Assembly: GCA_016868255.1 (NCBI GenBank) | Contig: VGHN01000002.1 | Location: 87,992 to 151,991 of the forward strand | Direction: 5' to 3' | Length of the DNA stretch: 64,000 nt | DNA from: Betaproteobacteria bacterium | Lineage (GTDB): Bacteria > Pseudomonadota > Gammaproteobacteria > Burkholderiales > Burkholderiaceae_A | Shown: positions 32,221-43,307 of the stretch, piece by piece | Position numbering within the stretch: position 1 is the stretch's first letter | How the letters are laid out: each line of letters opens with the position of its first letter | Notes under the pieces: model-generated | Seen by the model: only the letters and a program-made list of their open reading frames with translations | Told to the model about the DNA's origin: nothing | Database searches by the model: none | Program-made: the position numbers and the translations under genes

Positions 32221-32502
32221 ATGGGCATTCAAACTGAGACCACCACAATCCAGATCCGATTGATGCTGTTCGCATCGCTGCGGGAACTTGCTGGCCATTC
32301 CGAGGAGCGACTCTCACTGTCCGGACCTCAGTCGGTCGGCTCGGTTCGTGCGCTGCTTGCCGCGAGGGGCGATCGATGGAACAACGCATTGCTGGACTCG
32401 ACTCGGGTGCGGGCCGCCCTGAATCAGCAATTGGCCAACGAGCAGACAACCCTCTCTGATGGGGACGAGTTGGCCTTCTTCCCTCCAGTGACAGGGGGTT
32501 GA
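32221..32502 (+). CDS. moaD: Molybdopterin synthase sulfur carrier subunit MoaD
   Basis: LFASLRELAG; C-terminal LAFFPPVTGG (diglycine end). Confidence 0.93.
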   Translation: MGIQTETTTIQIRLMLFASLRELAGHSEERLSLSGPQSVGSVRALLAARGDRWNNALLDSTRVRAALNQQLANEQTTLSDGDELAFFPPVTGG

Positions 32503-32508
32503 GTCTCA

Positions 32509-32976
32509 ATGCCTCGGGTTCGTGTTCAAACCGAAGACTTCAATGTCGGTGAGGAGCTCGAACATCTTCGCCGAGACGCATCCGGTGCCTGGGATACCCG
32601 CGTTGGTGCGGTGGCCAGCTTCATTGGAACCGTGCGAGACATGAACGAGGGCTCCTCTGTGTCCGGCCTGACCTTGGAGCACTATCCGGGAATGACTGAG
32701 TCGAGCATCGAGGCGATCATCGATCAGGCGGAGTCTCGTTGGCCCTTGTATTCCGTTCGGGTCTTGCACCGAGTGGGCCCAATGTTGCCGGCGGACCAAA
32801 TCGTTTTCGTGGGCGTTAGCAGTGCCCACCGCGAGGCCGCCCTTGAGGCCTGTGCGTTCATCATGGATTACTTGAAGACTCAGGCGCCTTTCTGGAAGAA
32901 GGAGGCCACGCCCGAGGGCCATCGTTGGGTTGATGCCCGCGTCAGCGATGAGCAGGCACTGCAGAAGTGGACTTGA
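32509..32976 (+). CDS. moaE: Molybdopterin synthase catalytic subunit MoaE
   Basis: VGAVASFIGTVRD, LEHYPGMTE, RVGPMLPADQIVFVGVSSAHREAALEACAFIMDYLKTQAPFWKKE. Confidence 0.95.
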   Translation: MPRVRVQTEDFNVGEELEHLRRDASGAWDTRVGAVASFIGTVRDMNEGSSVSGLTLEHYPGMTESSIEAIIDQAESRWPLYSVRVLHRVGPMLPADQIVFVGVSSAHREAALEACAFIMDYLKTQAPFWKKEATPEGHRWVDARVSDEQALQKWT

Positions 32977-33000
32977 AAAACCACGGAGTCATCTCCATCT
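32972..33000 (+). promoter_or_regulatory. Candidate sigma32 (heat-shock) promoter of clpB
   Basis: CTTGAAA - 14 nt - CTCCATCT; close to CTTGAAA-N12-16-CCCCATNT; -35 overlaps moaE stop. Confidence 0.75.
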
Positions 33001-33053
33001 AATGGTTAATCCCGGTCTTTTCGTGAGACCGAACACCATTGAAGGAATGAGAG

Positions 33054-35654
33054 ATGCGCCTCGATAAAATGACCACGGCCTTTCAACAGGCCATTTCGGA
33101 AGCCCAGAGCCTTGCGTTGGGCAACGACAACCCGGCCATCGAGCCGGCCCATCTGCTTCTTGCTCTTCTTGAGCAGGCCGAGGGGTCGAGTCGATCCCTG
33201 CTCTCCCGCGCGGGTGGCAATGTCTCGAAGCTCCAGGCAGAGGCGCGGCAGGCGCTTGATCGTCTGCCCAGGGTCTCGAGCCCCAATGGGCAGATCACTC
33301 TCGGCTCTGAGCTGAGTCGGCTACTCAACCTCACCGACCGGGAGGGGCAGAAGCGTGGCGATCAGTTCATTGCCAGCGAGCTTTTTCTTTTGGTCTTGAG
33401 TGACGACAAGTCGGATGCAGGCCGCCTGCTCAGAGAGTCCGGCGTGAGCCGCCGCAATCTCGAGTTGGCGATTGATGCGGTCAGAGGCGGTGCATCGGTG
33501 GACACGGCCGAGGCCGAGGGACAGCGGGAGTCGCTCAAGAAATTCACGGTCGATCTCACAGAGCGAGCCTCAAAGGGTCGACTTGATCCGGTGATCGGTC
33601 GCGATGACGAGATTCGCCGATGCATACAGATTCTTCAGCGCCGAACCAAGAACAATCCTGTGCTCATTGGTGAACCCGGTGTTGGCAAAACAGCCATCGT
33701 CGAAGGGCTGGCCCAGCGAATCGTGAATGGTGAAGTCCCCGAGGGCCTTAAAGGCAAACGCGTTCTGACCCTTGATATGGCTGCACTTCTTGCCGGTGCG
33801 AAGTTTCGCGGTGAGTTCGAGGAGCGGCTCAAGGCGGTTCTTAAGGACATTGCGGCCATGGCCGAGCAAGACAGCGCCGGCCACCCCATTGTCTTCATCG
33901 ATGAGATTCACACCATGGTGGGGGCGGGCAAGGCCGAGGGTGCCATGGATGCGGGCAATATGCTCAAGCCGGCACTGTCTCGTGGCGAGCTCCATTGCAT
34001 TGGGGCGACCACGCTGGATGAATACCGCAAGTACATCGAGAAAGACGCGGCACTCGAGCGCCGCTTTCAAAAGGTTCTGGTGGGCGAGCCCAGCGTGGAG
34101 GCAACCATAGCAATACTGCGCGGGCTGCAGGAGCGCTACGAGCTCCATCACGGGGTCGACATCACCGACCCGGCCATTGTTGCGGCGGCCGAGCTCTCCC
34201 ATCGCTACATCACCGACCGATTCCTGCCGGACAAGGCCATCGATCTAATCGATGAGGCGGCGAGTCGCATCAAGATGGAGATCGATTCGAAGCCCGAGGC
34301 GATGGACAAGCTCGATCGACGTCTGATCCAACTAAAAATCGAGCGTGAGGCCGTGCGCAAGGAGAAGGATGAGGCCTCGAAGAAGCGGTTTGATCTCATT
34401 GAGCAAGAGATCGATCGGCTCGAACGTGAACTCGCCGATCTCGAAGAGATCTGGCGATCCGAGAAGGCGGCCGTTCAGGGGTCACAACACATCAAAGAGG
34501 AGATCGAGCGCCTTCGGCTCGAAATCGAGCAGCACACAAGAAAGGGCGATTGGCAGAAGGTCTCGGAGCTTCAGTACGGCCGACTGCCTGGGCTCGAGGC
34601 TCGGCTGAAGGCGGCCGACTCCGGTGCGTCCGATCAGGGGCGGCCACGACTCCTCAGAACCCAGGTGGGAGCGGAGGAGATTGCAGAGGTGGTCTCCCGT
34701 GCAACCGGTATTCCGGTCTCCAAAATGATGCAGGGTGAGCGGGAGAAATTGTTGCAGATGGAGGCCCATCTGCATGGACGCGTCGTGGGGCAAGACGAGG
34801 CCGTGACACTCGTGGCAGATGCCATTCGGCGTTCGCGGGCCGGACTCTCAGACCCGAACCGTCCCTATGGCTCCTTTCTTTTCCTTGGGCCCACGGGGGT
34901 TGGCAAGACCGAGCTCTGTAAGGCCCTGGCCCAGTTTCTCTTTGACTCCGAGGAGCAGTTGGTGCGCATCGACATGAGTGAGTTCATGGAGAAGCACTCG
35001 GTCTCGAGGCTCATTGGTGCGCCTCCGGGCTACGTGGGCTACGAAGAGGGCGGCACACTGACCGAGGCGGTTCGTCGCAAGCCCTACAGCGTTATCCTTC
35101 TCGACGAGGTGGAGAAGGCCCACCCCGATGTCTTCAACGTCCTCCTCCAGGTCTTGGATGATGGGCGCCTCACCGACGGGCAGGGCAGGACAGTCGACTT
35201 TAGAAACACAGTGGTGGTGATGACCTCCAACCTCGGATCGCCCGAAATCCAGCGCTTGAGCGGAGAGCCCACAGAAGTCGTCAAGGCCGCCGTCATGGCC
35301 GAGGTCAAGCAGCATTTCCGGCCGGAGTTCATTAATCGAATCGATGAGATCGTTGTTTTCCATGGCCTTGATCAGGCCCACGTCCGAAGCATCGCGCGGA
35401 TCCAGCTCGAGCGATTGGGTGCCCGATTGGCCGAACGAGACCTTCGTCTGGTCGTGTCCGAAGAGGCCCTCGATGAGGTGGCCAAGGTCGGCTTTGATCC
35501 ACTCTACGGCGCGCGGCCACTCAAGCGGGCGATTCAATCTCAGATTGAGAATCCTGTGGCTCGCTTGATACTCGAGGGTCGCTTTGCGCCGAACGACGTG
35601 GTGCCGGTCGACCTGAAGGACGGTCAACTGTCCTTCGAACGGGTGGTCCACTAG
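33054..35654 (+). CDS. clpB: ATP-dependent chaperone ClpB
   Basis: Two AAA+ modules ([33 protein letters not shown]), Clp N-domain, middle coiled coil. Confidence 0.98.
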   Translation: MRLDKMTTAFQQAISEAQSLALGNDNPAIEPAHLLLALLEQAEGSSRSLLSRAGGNVSKLQAEARQALDRLPRVSSPNGQITLGSELSRLLNLTDREGQKRGDQFIASELFLLVLSDDKSDAGRLLRESGVSRRNLELAIDAVRGGASVDTAEAEGQRESLKKFTVDLTERASKGRLDPVIGRDDEIRRCIQILQRRTKNNPVLIGEPGVGKTAIVEGLAQRIVNGEVPEGLKGKRVLTLDMAALLAGAKFRGEFEERLKAVLKDIAAMAEQDSAGHPIVFIDEIHTMVGAGKAEGAMDAGNMLKPALSRGELHCIGATTLDEYRKYIEKDAALERRFQKVLVGEPSVEATIAILRGLQERYELHHGVDITDPAIVAAAELSHRYITDRFLPDKAIDLIDEAASRIKMEIDSKPEAMDKLDRRLIQLKIEREAVRKEKDEASKKRFDLIEQEIDRLERELADLEEIWRSEKAAVQGSQHIKEEIERLRLEIEQHTRKGDWQKVSELQYGRLPGLEARLKAADSGASDQGRPRLLRTQVGAEEIAEVVSRATGIPVSKMMQGEREKLLQMEAHLHGRVVGQDEAVTLVADAIRRSRAGLSDPNRPYGSFLFLGPTGVGKTELCKALAQFLFDSEEQLVRIDMSEFMEKHSVSRLIGAPPGYVGYEEGGTLTEAVRRKPYSVILLDEVEKAHPDVFNVLLQVLDDGRLTDGQGRTVDFRNTVVVMTSNLGSPEIQRLSGEPTEVVKAAVMAEVKQHFRPEFINRIDEIVVFHGLDQAHVRSIARIQLERLGARLAERDLRLVVSEEALDEVAKVGFDPLYGARPLKRAIQSQIENPVARLILEGRFAPNDVVPVDLKDGQLSFERVVH

Positions 35655-35667
35655 TGGCGGCAAGGCA

Positions 35668-36135
35668 GTGAGCGGCGCCTCGCATGGGGCGGTGGCAGCG
35701 CCCCCGTTGGCCGATGCGACTGTCTGGCGCCGGTTCATGGGGATGGTCTATGAGTCCATCCTTCTGGTCGGACCCGTGCTGGTCTATGGGTTTGTTTACG
35801 CCGTGCTGACGGGTCAGACCGACGATTCGCCCGAGGAGGCGAGCGCCAAGCGCCTCGGACTTCAGTTGTCTGTTTACGCGCTCTGCCTCTTCTATTTTGC
35901 CTGGGGATGGAGCCGAGGCCGAGTCACGCTCCCCATGCAGACGCTCGCGCTTCGCGTGGTCGACGCCCAGACGGGTGGCGGCCTGAGCCGCTCTCAAGCC
36001 TTGCTGCGGGCCGCCGTTGGAAGCCTCTCCCTCGTCACCGGCCTCTGGCTAATTTTTGGCCTACTGCGATCCGATCGTCAGAGTTTCCACGACTGGATTG
36101 CGGGAACGCGACTGGTGCACACTCCCCGAAGCTGA
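35668..36135 (+). CDS. RDD family membrane protein
   Basis: WRRFMGMVYESILL, C-terminal RQSFHDWIAGTRLVHTPRS. Confidence 0.85.
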   Translation: MSGASHGAVAAPPLADATVWRRFMGMVYESILLVGPVLVYGFVYAVLTGQTDDSPEEASAKRLGLQLSVYALCLFYFAWGWSRGRVTLPMQTLALRVVDAQTGGGLSRSQALLRAAVGSLSLVTGLWLIFGLLRSDRQSFHDWIAGTRLVHTPRS

Positions 36136-36154
36136 GCAAAAACTCAGGCGAGAT

Positions 36155-36184
36155 TTGACCACTCAGGTCTAAGACCTCTATCAT
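36155..36184 (+). promoter_or_regulatory. Candidate sigma70 promoter for the ilvBHC operon
   Basis: TTGACC - 18 nt - TATCAT; spacer contains AGGTCT-A-AGACCT. Confidence 0.6.
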
Positions 36185-36338
36185 TCTCTGCTTGCCGATT
36201 GAAGCGTCGAGGAAGGGCCCACAAGGCTTGCTTGCTCGCCGATCCATCAGCTCCAAGGCCCTGCTTAATGTCTGCGTCTTCCGCGCTCGGAGGGCGCCGG
36301 CGGGTGGGGATCGCTAGAACTGTTTAGGACCGAACAAC

Positions 36339-38054
36339 ATGGAAATGACTGGCGCAGAGATACTCGTGCGCTGCCTTCAGGAAGAGAAGGTGGAGCACCT
36401 ATTTGGCTACCCTGGTGGGGCCGTTCTCTATATCTACGACGAGATATTCAAGCAGGACAAGGTCAAGCACATCCTTGTGCGACATGAGCAGGCGGCTGTT
36501 CATGCGGCCGATGCCTATTCCCGAAGCAGCCTCAAGACCGGGGTCTGCATTGTCACCAGTGGTCCGGGACTCACCAATGCCGTCACAGGCATCGCGACTG
36601 CCTATATGGACTCAATCCCAATGGTGATTGTCTCCGGGCAGGTGCCCACCCACGCCATTGGTTTGGACGCCTTTCAAGAGTGCGACACGGTGGGCATCAC
36701 GCGCCCTTGTGTGAAACACAACTTCCTGGTGAAAGATGTGAAGGACTTGGCTGCAACCATGAAGAAGGCCTTTCACATTGCCCAGACCGGTCGTCCCGGC
36801 CCGGTGTTGGTCGATGTCCCCAAGGACGTGACGCGCGACCGGTGCAAGTTTGAGTACCCCAAAGAGATTGCCTTGCGCTCATACAACCCTGTTGTGAAGG
36901 GGCACCTGGGACAAATTAAGAAGGCGGCCCAGATGATCTTGGCCGCCGAGCGCCCCATGGTCTACGCCGGCGGCGGAGTGATTCTCTCGAATGCGTCTGC
37001 CGAGCTGACGGAGTTGGTGGACATGCTGGGCGCACCTTGCACCAACACCTTGATGGGCCTGGGCGCTTACAAGGCATCGGACAAGAAATTTTTGGGCATG
37101 CCGGGTATGCACGGCACCTATGAGTGCAACATGGCCATGCAGCACTGCGACGTGCTCATTGCCGTTGGGGCGCGATTCGATGATCGCGTGATTGGCAATC
37201 CCAAGCACTTTGCCCAGAACCCCCGAAAGATTGTTCACATTGACATCGATCCATCGGTGATCTCAAAGCGCGTGAAGGTCGACCTACCGATCGTGGGCGA
37301 TGTCAGAGAGGTGCTGCGGGATTTGATCGGGCAGCTCAAGGAGCTTCGGTCAGGAAAGGGCGCCGATCCGGCGGCTTACAAGCCGTGGTGGGAGCAGGTT
37401 GAGCAGTGGCGAAGCCTCAACTGCCTGGACTATACAACCAGCAACGAGCTGATCAAGCCTCAGTCTGTTGTCGAAGCCCTCTGGCGCATTACCAAGGGAG
37501 CTGCGTTTGTCACCTCCGACGTGGGACAACACCAGATGTGGGCGGCCCAGTATTACCGGTTCGATAAGCCGCGCCGCTGGATTAATTCCGGTGGCCTGGG
37601 CACCATGGGTGTGGGGCTGCCCTATGCGATGGGGGTCAAGTTTGCGCACCCCGATGCCGAGGTGGTCTGTATCACGGGCGAGGCCTCGATTCAGATGAAT
37701 ATTCAGGAGCTCTCTACCTGCCAGCAATACCGACTCCCCGTGAAGATAGTCAACCTCAACAACCGCTATTTGGGGATGGTTCGCCAGTGGCAGGAGATTG
37801 AGTACGGCAGCCGCTACTCTGAGTCGTACATGGATTCCCTTCCCGATTTCGTCAAGCTCGCCGAGTCCTATGGGCACGTCGGGATGCGAATCGACAAGCC
37901 CGCCGATGTCGAGCCAGCGCTTAAAGAGGCCCTGGCCATGAAAGACCGGCTGGTGTTTCTCGATTTCATTACCGACCAGACAGAGAATGTCTGGCCCATG
38001 GTGCAGACGGGCAAGGGCCTCACCGAGATGTTGCTCGGTGCCGAGGACCTCTAA
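36339..38054 (+). CDS. ilvB: Acetolactate synthase large subunit
   Basis: TGAEILVRCLQEEKVEHLFGYPGGAVLYIYD, TPD-dependent enzyme motifs, GLGTMGVGLPYAMG. Confidence 0.97.
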   Translation: MEMTGAEILVRCLQEEKVEHLFGYPGGAVLYIYDEIFKQDKVKHILVRHEQAAVHAADAYSRSSLKTGVCIVTSGPGLTNAVTGIATAYMDSIPMVIVSGQVPTHAIGLDAFQECDTVGITRPCVKHNFLVKDVKDLAATMKKAFHIAQTGRPGPVLVDVPKDVTRDRCKFEYPKEIALRSYNPVVKGHLGQIKKAAQMILAAERPMVYAGGGVILSNASAELTELVDMLGAPCTNTLMGLGAYKASDKKFLGMPGMHGTYECNMAMQHCDVLIAVGARFDDRVIGNPKHFAQNPRKIVHIDIDPSVISKRVKVDLPIVGDVREVLRDLIGQLKELRSGKGADPAAYKPWWEQVEQWRSLNCLDYTTSNELIKPQSVVEALWRITKGAAFVTSDVGQHQMWAAQYYRFDKPRRWINSGGLGTMGVGLPYAMGVKFAHPDAEVVCITGEASIQMNIQELSTCQQYRLPVKIVNLNNRYLGMVRQWQEIEYGSRYSESYMDSLPDFVKLAESYGHVGMRIDKPADVEPALKEALAMKDRLVFLDFITDQTENVWPMVQTGKGLTEMLLGAEDL

Positions 38055-38059
38055 GGGGA

Positions 38060-39612
<1,553 letters not shown>

Positions 39613-39634
39613 GCTGGATCATCCCTTTAGTGAC

Positions 39635-40339
39635 ATGACCGCCATGCATTCTGCGCAGACCTCCGCTAGACCCGATGTAGATCGCTATCCCCATCCCATC
39701 CTCGCCAGGGAGGGGTGGTTCTACTCCGGTCTCGCCTTGGCCGCCGCAGTGGGTGCAACCCTCTGGGTTGGGGGGCTGGTGGCGGTTGTTTTCTGGCTGC
39801 TGGCTATTTTTGTTCTGCAGTTCTTTCGGGACCCCCCTCGGCAGGGGCCCGTCAACCCCTTGGCGATCGCCAGCCCAGCCGATGGTCGAATTGTCTTTGT
39901 TGGCACCGCTCCCGAACCTCTCTCTGGGGAACCGAGCCTAAAGATCAGTGTCTTTATGAATGTGTTCAACGTTCACTCGAATCGCGCTCCGATTGCTGGC
40001 CGGGTTCTCCAGGTGTCGTATTTCCCTGGCCAGTTCTTCAACGCGGCGATTGACAAGGCATCCCTTGAGAATGAGAGAAACGCAATCGTCTTGGAAGACG
40101 ACCACGGTCGACGAACCACCGTGGTCCAGATCGCGGGTCTCATTGCCCGACGCATTCTCTGCTACGTTCAGGCGGGTGACCTGCTCCGCCGCGGCTCTCG
40201 CTACGGATTCATCCGGTTCGGTTCCCGCGTCGATGTTCATCTACCCATTGGCAGCACCCCCAGCGTGGCCATTGGTGAGAAGGTCAGTGCGCACAGCACG
40301 GCCTTGGCCGTGTGGCCCGATGACCCAAGCCGCACATAA
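39635..40339 (+). CDS. psd: Phosphatidylserine decarboxylase proenzyme
   Basis: [43 protein letters not shown] (autocleavage GS). Confidence 0.95.
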   Translation: MTAMHSAQTSARPDVDRYPHPILAREGWFYSGLALAAAVGATLWVGGLVAVVFWLLAIFVLQFFRDPPRQGPVNPLAIASPADGRIVFVGTAPEPLSGEPSLKISVFMNVFNVHSNRAPIAGRVLQVSYFPGQFFNAAIDKASLENERNAIVLEDDHGRRTTVVQIAGLIARRILCYVQAGDLLRRGSRYGFIRFGSRVDVHLPIGSTPSVAIGEKVSAHSTALAVWPDDPSRT

Positions 40340-40356
40340 GGTCCTACACTAGGCAA

Positions 40357-41139
40357 ATGCCAGGCCCCTCGACGCCCCGTCGTCGCAACACCATTTATCT
40401 GCTGCCGAATCTATTTACGACGGCCTGCTTGTTCAGTGGGTTCTACGCCATTGTCATGGCCATGAACAACCAGTTCACCCAGGCGGCGGTGGCCATCTTT
40501 GTGGCCATGGTCCTCGACAGCCTCGATGGCCGAGTCGCCCGTCTGACAAACACCACGTCCGATTTCGGGGCCAACTACGACAGCCTCGCGGATATGGTGT
40601 CCTTTGGGGTTGCCCCCGCCTTGGTGGCCTACGTATGGGCGCTTCAGGGCATGGGCAAACTGGGGTGGTTGGCCGCCTTCATCTACGTCGCGGGCGCGGC
40701 ACTCCGACTCGCCCGTTTTAATACCAACATCCAGGTCGTCGACAAGCGTTTCTTTCAAGGACTTCCGAGTCCCGCCGCAGCAGCAGTGGTTGCGGGCCTG
40801 ATATGGCTCATGACAGACCTGCGGGAGACGCGCCTCATCGATTACAGCGGAAATGACGTGCGCTGGCTGGTGTGGGGAGTGACGGTTTACGCTGGGACGA
40901 CCATGGTGAGCAGCGTGCCTTTCTATAGCTTCAAGGACATCAACCTGCGCCGAAGTGTGCCGTTCATCTTCATCGCGATTGGCGCGCTGGTGCTCGTTCT
41001 GATCTCCCAAGATCCGCCGTCCATGCTTTTTCTGATCGTTGCGGCCTATGCGATTTCAGGCTACGTGTTGTTTTTTTGGCAAAGAGCCAAGGGCAAATCG
41101 GTGGCCTTATTTGTCGAATCGGACAAGAAAGAGCTATAA
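40357..41139 (+). CDS. pssA: CDP-diacylglycerol-serine O-phosphatidyltransferase
   Basis: LPNLFTTACLFSGFYAI; CDP-alcohol phosphotransferase motif DSLDGRVARLTNTTSDFGANYDSLADMVSFG. Confidence 0.95.
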   Translation: MPGPSTPRRRNTIYLLPNLFTTACLFSGFYAIVMAMNNQFTQAAVAIFVAMVLDSLDGRVARLTNTTSDFGANYDSLADMVSFGVAPALVAYVWALQGMGKLGWLAAFIYVAGAALRLARFNTNIQVVDKRFFQGLPSPAAAAVVAGLIWLMTDLRETRLIDYSGNDVRWLVWGVTVYAGTTMVSSVPFYSFKDINLRRSVPFIFIAIGALVLVLISQDPPSMLFLIVAAYAISGYVLFFWQRAKGKSVALFVESDKKEL

Positions 41140-41140
41140 T
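41135..41140 (+). promoter_or_regulatory. Candidate -10 box for the leuA leader transcript
   Basis: TATAAT 8 nt before the leader ATG; weak -35 TTGTCG 18 nt upstream; overlaps pssA TAA stop. Confidence 0.55.
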
Positions 41141-41148
41141 TCCGATCT

Positions 41149-41220
41149 ATGAAGGTTCGTTGCCTCGAGCACCTCTCGCTTCTACTCTCCCTTGGTCGAC
41201 TGCGCCCCGGGCGCTACTGA
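41149..41220 (+). CDS. Candidate leuA leader peptide (23 aa, 7 Leu)
   Basis: ATG AAG GTT CGT TGC CTC GAG CAC CTC TCG CTT CTA CTC TCC CTT GGT CGA CTG CGC CCC GGG CGC TAC TGA = [23 protein letters not shown]. Confidence 0.65.
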   Translation: MKVRCLEHLSLLLSLGRLRPGRY

Positions 41221-41302
41221 TCGACCACTTGCCGGCCCTCCGCTCCGGCCAAAGTCCAGCGGAAATACAATCTCAGATAAATCAGCGCATAGGAGGCTTC
41301 CC

Positions 41303-42835
41303 ATGGCCGACCGATTAATTGTTTTCGACACGACGCTTCGCGATGGCGAACAGAGCCCCGGGGCGTCTATGACCAGAGATGAGAAGGTTCGCATCGCGCG
41401 CCAGCTCGAACGCCTCCGAGTGGATGTCATCGAGGCCGGCTTCGCTGCGGCGAGCCCTGGAGACTTTGAAGCCGTTCGGGCGGTGGCCGAGTCGATCAAG
41501 GAGAGCACGGTTTGTTCCCTGGCCCGCGCCACCGAGCAGGACATTCGTCGGGCGGGGGAGGCTGTCGCCCCGGCCAGTCGCAAGCGCATTCACACCTTCA
41601 TTGCGACCAGTCCCATTCACATGGAAAAGAAGCTGCGCATGAATCCCGACCAGGTCGTGGAGGCTGCGATTGCCGCTGTAAAGATGGCCCTCGCCCACAC
41701 CGACGACGTGGAATTCTCCGCGGAGGATGCCGTTCGCTCCGACATTGATTTCCTGGTTCGTGTTTTTGGCGAGGTGATCCGAGCCGGTGCCAAAACGATT
41801 AACGTGCCAGACACCGTTGGCTACAGTGTCCCCGGTCAGTGGGGCGATCGGATGCGGCAGCTCATCGAACGCACTCCAGGCGCCGACCGGGTGGTCTGGT
41901 CCACCCATTGTCACAACGACCTGGGCATGGCCGTGGCCAATTCGCTCTCGGCCGTGCTCGCCGGGGCCCGACAGGTGGAATGCACGATCAATGGCTTGGG
42001 CGAGCGTGCGGGCAATGCCAGCCTTGAAGAGATTGTCATGGCGGTCAAGACCCGAAAAGACGTCTTCGGCTGCGATTCCAACATTGATGCGGCTCAGATC
42101 GTGCCCGCCTCCCGGCTGGTTTCGCAGATCACGGGCTACCCGGTGCAGCCGAACAAGGCCATTGTGGGTGCGAACGCCTTTGCGCACGAGTCTGGCATCC
42201 ACCAAGACGGGGTGCTTAAGCATCGCGAGACCTACGAGATCATGCGGGCCGAAGATGTGGGCTGGACGGCCAATCGAATTGTGCTGGGCAAGCTCTCGGG
42301 TCGAAATGCCTTCCGACAGCGCCTTCAGGCCATTGGTATTGAATTGGAGTCGGAGCAGGCCCTCAACGATGCATTTGCCCGATTCAAGGTGCTGGCAGAT
42401 AAAAAGACCGAGATTTTCGACGAGGACCTCCAGGCGTTGGTCTCCGGGGAGCCCGAGGCCGAGATGGATCGCTTCAGGCTCATCGACCTTGCCCAGTCGT
42501 CGGAAATGGGGGAGAAGCCCGTCTCCAAGGTGGTTTTCTCTGTCCAGGGCCGAGAGGTGACCTCCGAGGCCCAGGGCAATGGCCCTGTTGATGCAACGGT
42601 TCGGGCCATTGAGCAAGAGGTCAAGAGCGGTGCGGAGTTGTTGCTGTTCTCGGTCAACGCGATTACCACCGGAACAGAGTCGCAGGGGGAGGTGACCATG
42701 CGACTCTCGAAGGGGGGGCGTGTGGTCAATGGTGTTGGTGCCGACCCCGATATCGTGGTGGCATCGGCCAAGGCCTATCTGAACGCCTTGAATCGGCTCT
42801 CGACCCAGCCGAGGGTTAACCCGCAACAACCCTAA
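41303..42835 (+). CDS. leuA: 2-isopropylmalate synthase (ORF track opens at 41192, overlapping the leader)
   Basis: [29 protein letters not shown] Shine-Dalgarno upstream; [15 protein letters not shown]-terminal LeuA dimer domain. Confidence 0.97.
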   Translation: MADRLIVFDTTLRDGEQSPGASMTRDEKVRIARQLERLRVDVIEAGFAAASPGDFEAVRAVAESIKESTVCSLARATEQDIRRAGEAVAPASRKRIHTFIATSPIHMEKKLRMNPDQVVEAAIAAVKMALAHTDDVEFSAEDAVRSDIDFLVRVFGEVIRAGAKTINVPDTVGYSVPGQWGDRMRQLIERTPGADRVVWSTHCHNDLGMAVANSLSAVLAGARQVECTINGLGERAGNASLEEIVMAVKTRKDVFGCDSNIDAAQIVPASRLVSQITGYPVQPNKAIVGANAFAHESGIHQDGVLKHRETYEIMRAEDVGWTANRIVLGKLSGRNAFRQRLQAIGIELESEQALNDAFARFKVLADKKTEIFDEDLQALVSGEPEAEMDRFRLIDLAQSSEMGEKPVSKVVFSVQGREVTSEAQGNGPVDATVRAIEQEVKSGAELLLFSVNAITTGTESQGEVTMRLSKGGRVVNGVGADPDIVVASAKAYLNALNRLSTQPRVNPQQP

Positions 42836-42859
42836 ATCTGATAGACTTAATGTTTCGCA

Positions 42860-42883
42860 CGACCCGCTCGGCAGGCGGAGTCG
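42860..42883 (+). promoter_or_regulatory. rpsO 5'UTR hairpin (candidate S15 autoregulatory element)
   Basis: CGACCCGC-TCGGCAG-GCGG(A)GTCG; 8 bp with one bulged A, 34 nt before rpsO ATG. Confidence 0.45.
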
Positions 42884-42917
42884 CAAGTTCAATCCGTTAC
42901 TTCAAAGGATTTGTGCC

Positions 42918-43187
42918 ATGACGGTTGCTCAATTGTCGAAGTCCGACATCGTTTCCCAATTCCAGCGCTCGCAAGGAGACACTGGTTCGCCCGAGGTTCA
43001 GGTGGCCCTGTTGACTGCTCGCATCAATGAACTCACTGCCCACTTTAAGCTGCATGCCAAAGACTACCATTCGCGTCGCGGCCTGCTCAAAATGGTGAGT
43101 CGTCGCCGAAAGCTTCTTGATTATTTAAAGAACACCGACCTGCCTGCTTACAGAACGCTGATTGAGCGTCTGGGGCTGCGCAAGTAG
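42918..43187 (+). CDS. rpsO: 30S ribosomal protein S15
   Basis: [51 protein letters not shown]. Confidence 0.98.
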   Translation: MTVAQLSKSDIVSQFQRSQGDTGSPEVQVALLTARINELTAHFKLHAKDYHSRRGLLKMVSRRRKLLDYLKNTDLPAYRTLIERLGLRK

Positions 43188-43194
43188 GCATGAC

Positions 43195-43237
43195 GGGCCA
43201 ATTCTTGCGAAAGCAGCAAGATTGGCCCTTTTCTTTT
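43195..43237 (+). terminator. Intrinsic terminator/attenuator between rpsO and pnp
   Basis: GGGCCAATTCTTGC-GAAAGCA-GCAAGATTGGCCC (13 bp, one bulge) followed by TTTTCTTTT. Confidence 0.88.
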
Positions 43238-43307
43238 GGAGGACGCCCCTCCCCAATGAATGCCCCGCGGCGCTGAATTTCATGCCCGCACCACCCAAGG
43301 AGTAACA

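Noticed and set aside
41192-41302. N-terminal extension of leuA in the ORF track
   Set aside because: Begins inside the leader ORF at a TTG and is not LeuA-like; the conserved N-terminus begins at ATG 41303, preceded by AGGAGG.
41315-42892. 525-aa antisense ORF covering leuA
   Set aside because: Lies opposite a strongly conserved gene. Its length is explained by GC-rich codon bias (few TTA/CTA/TCA codons on the sense strand), and the translation shows no recognisable domain.
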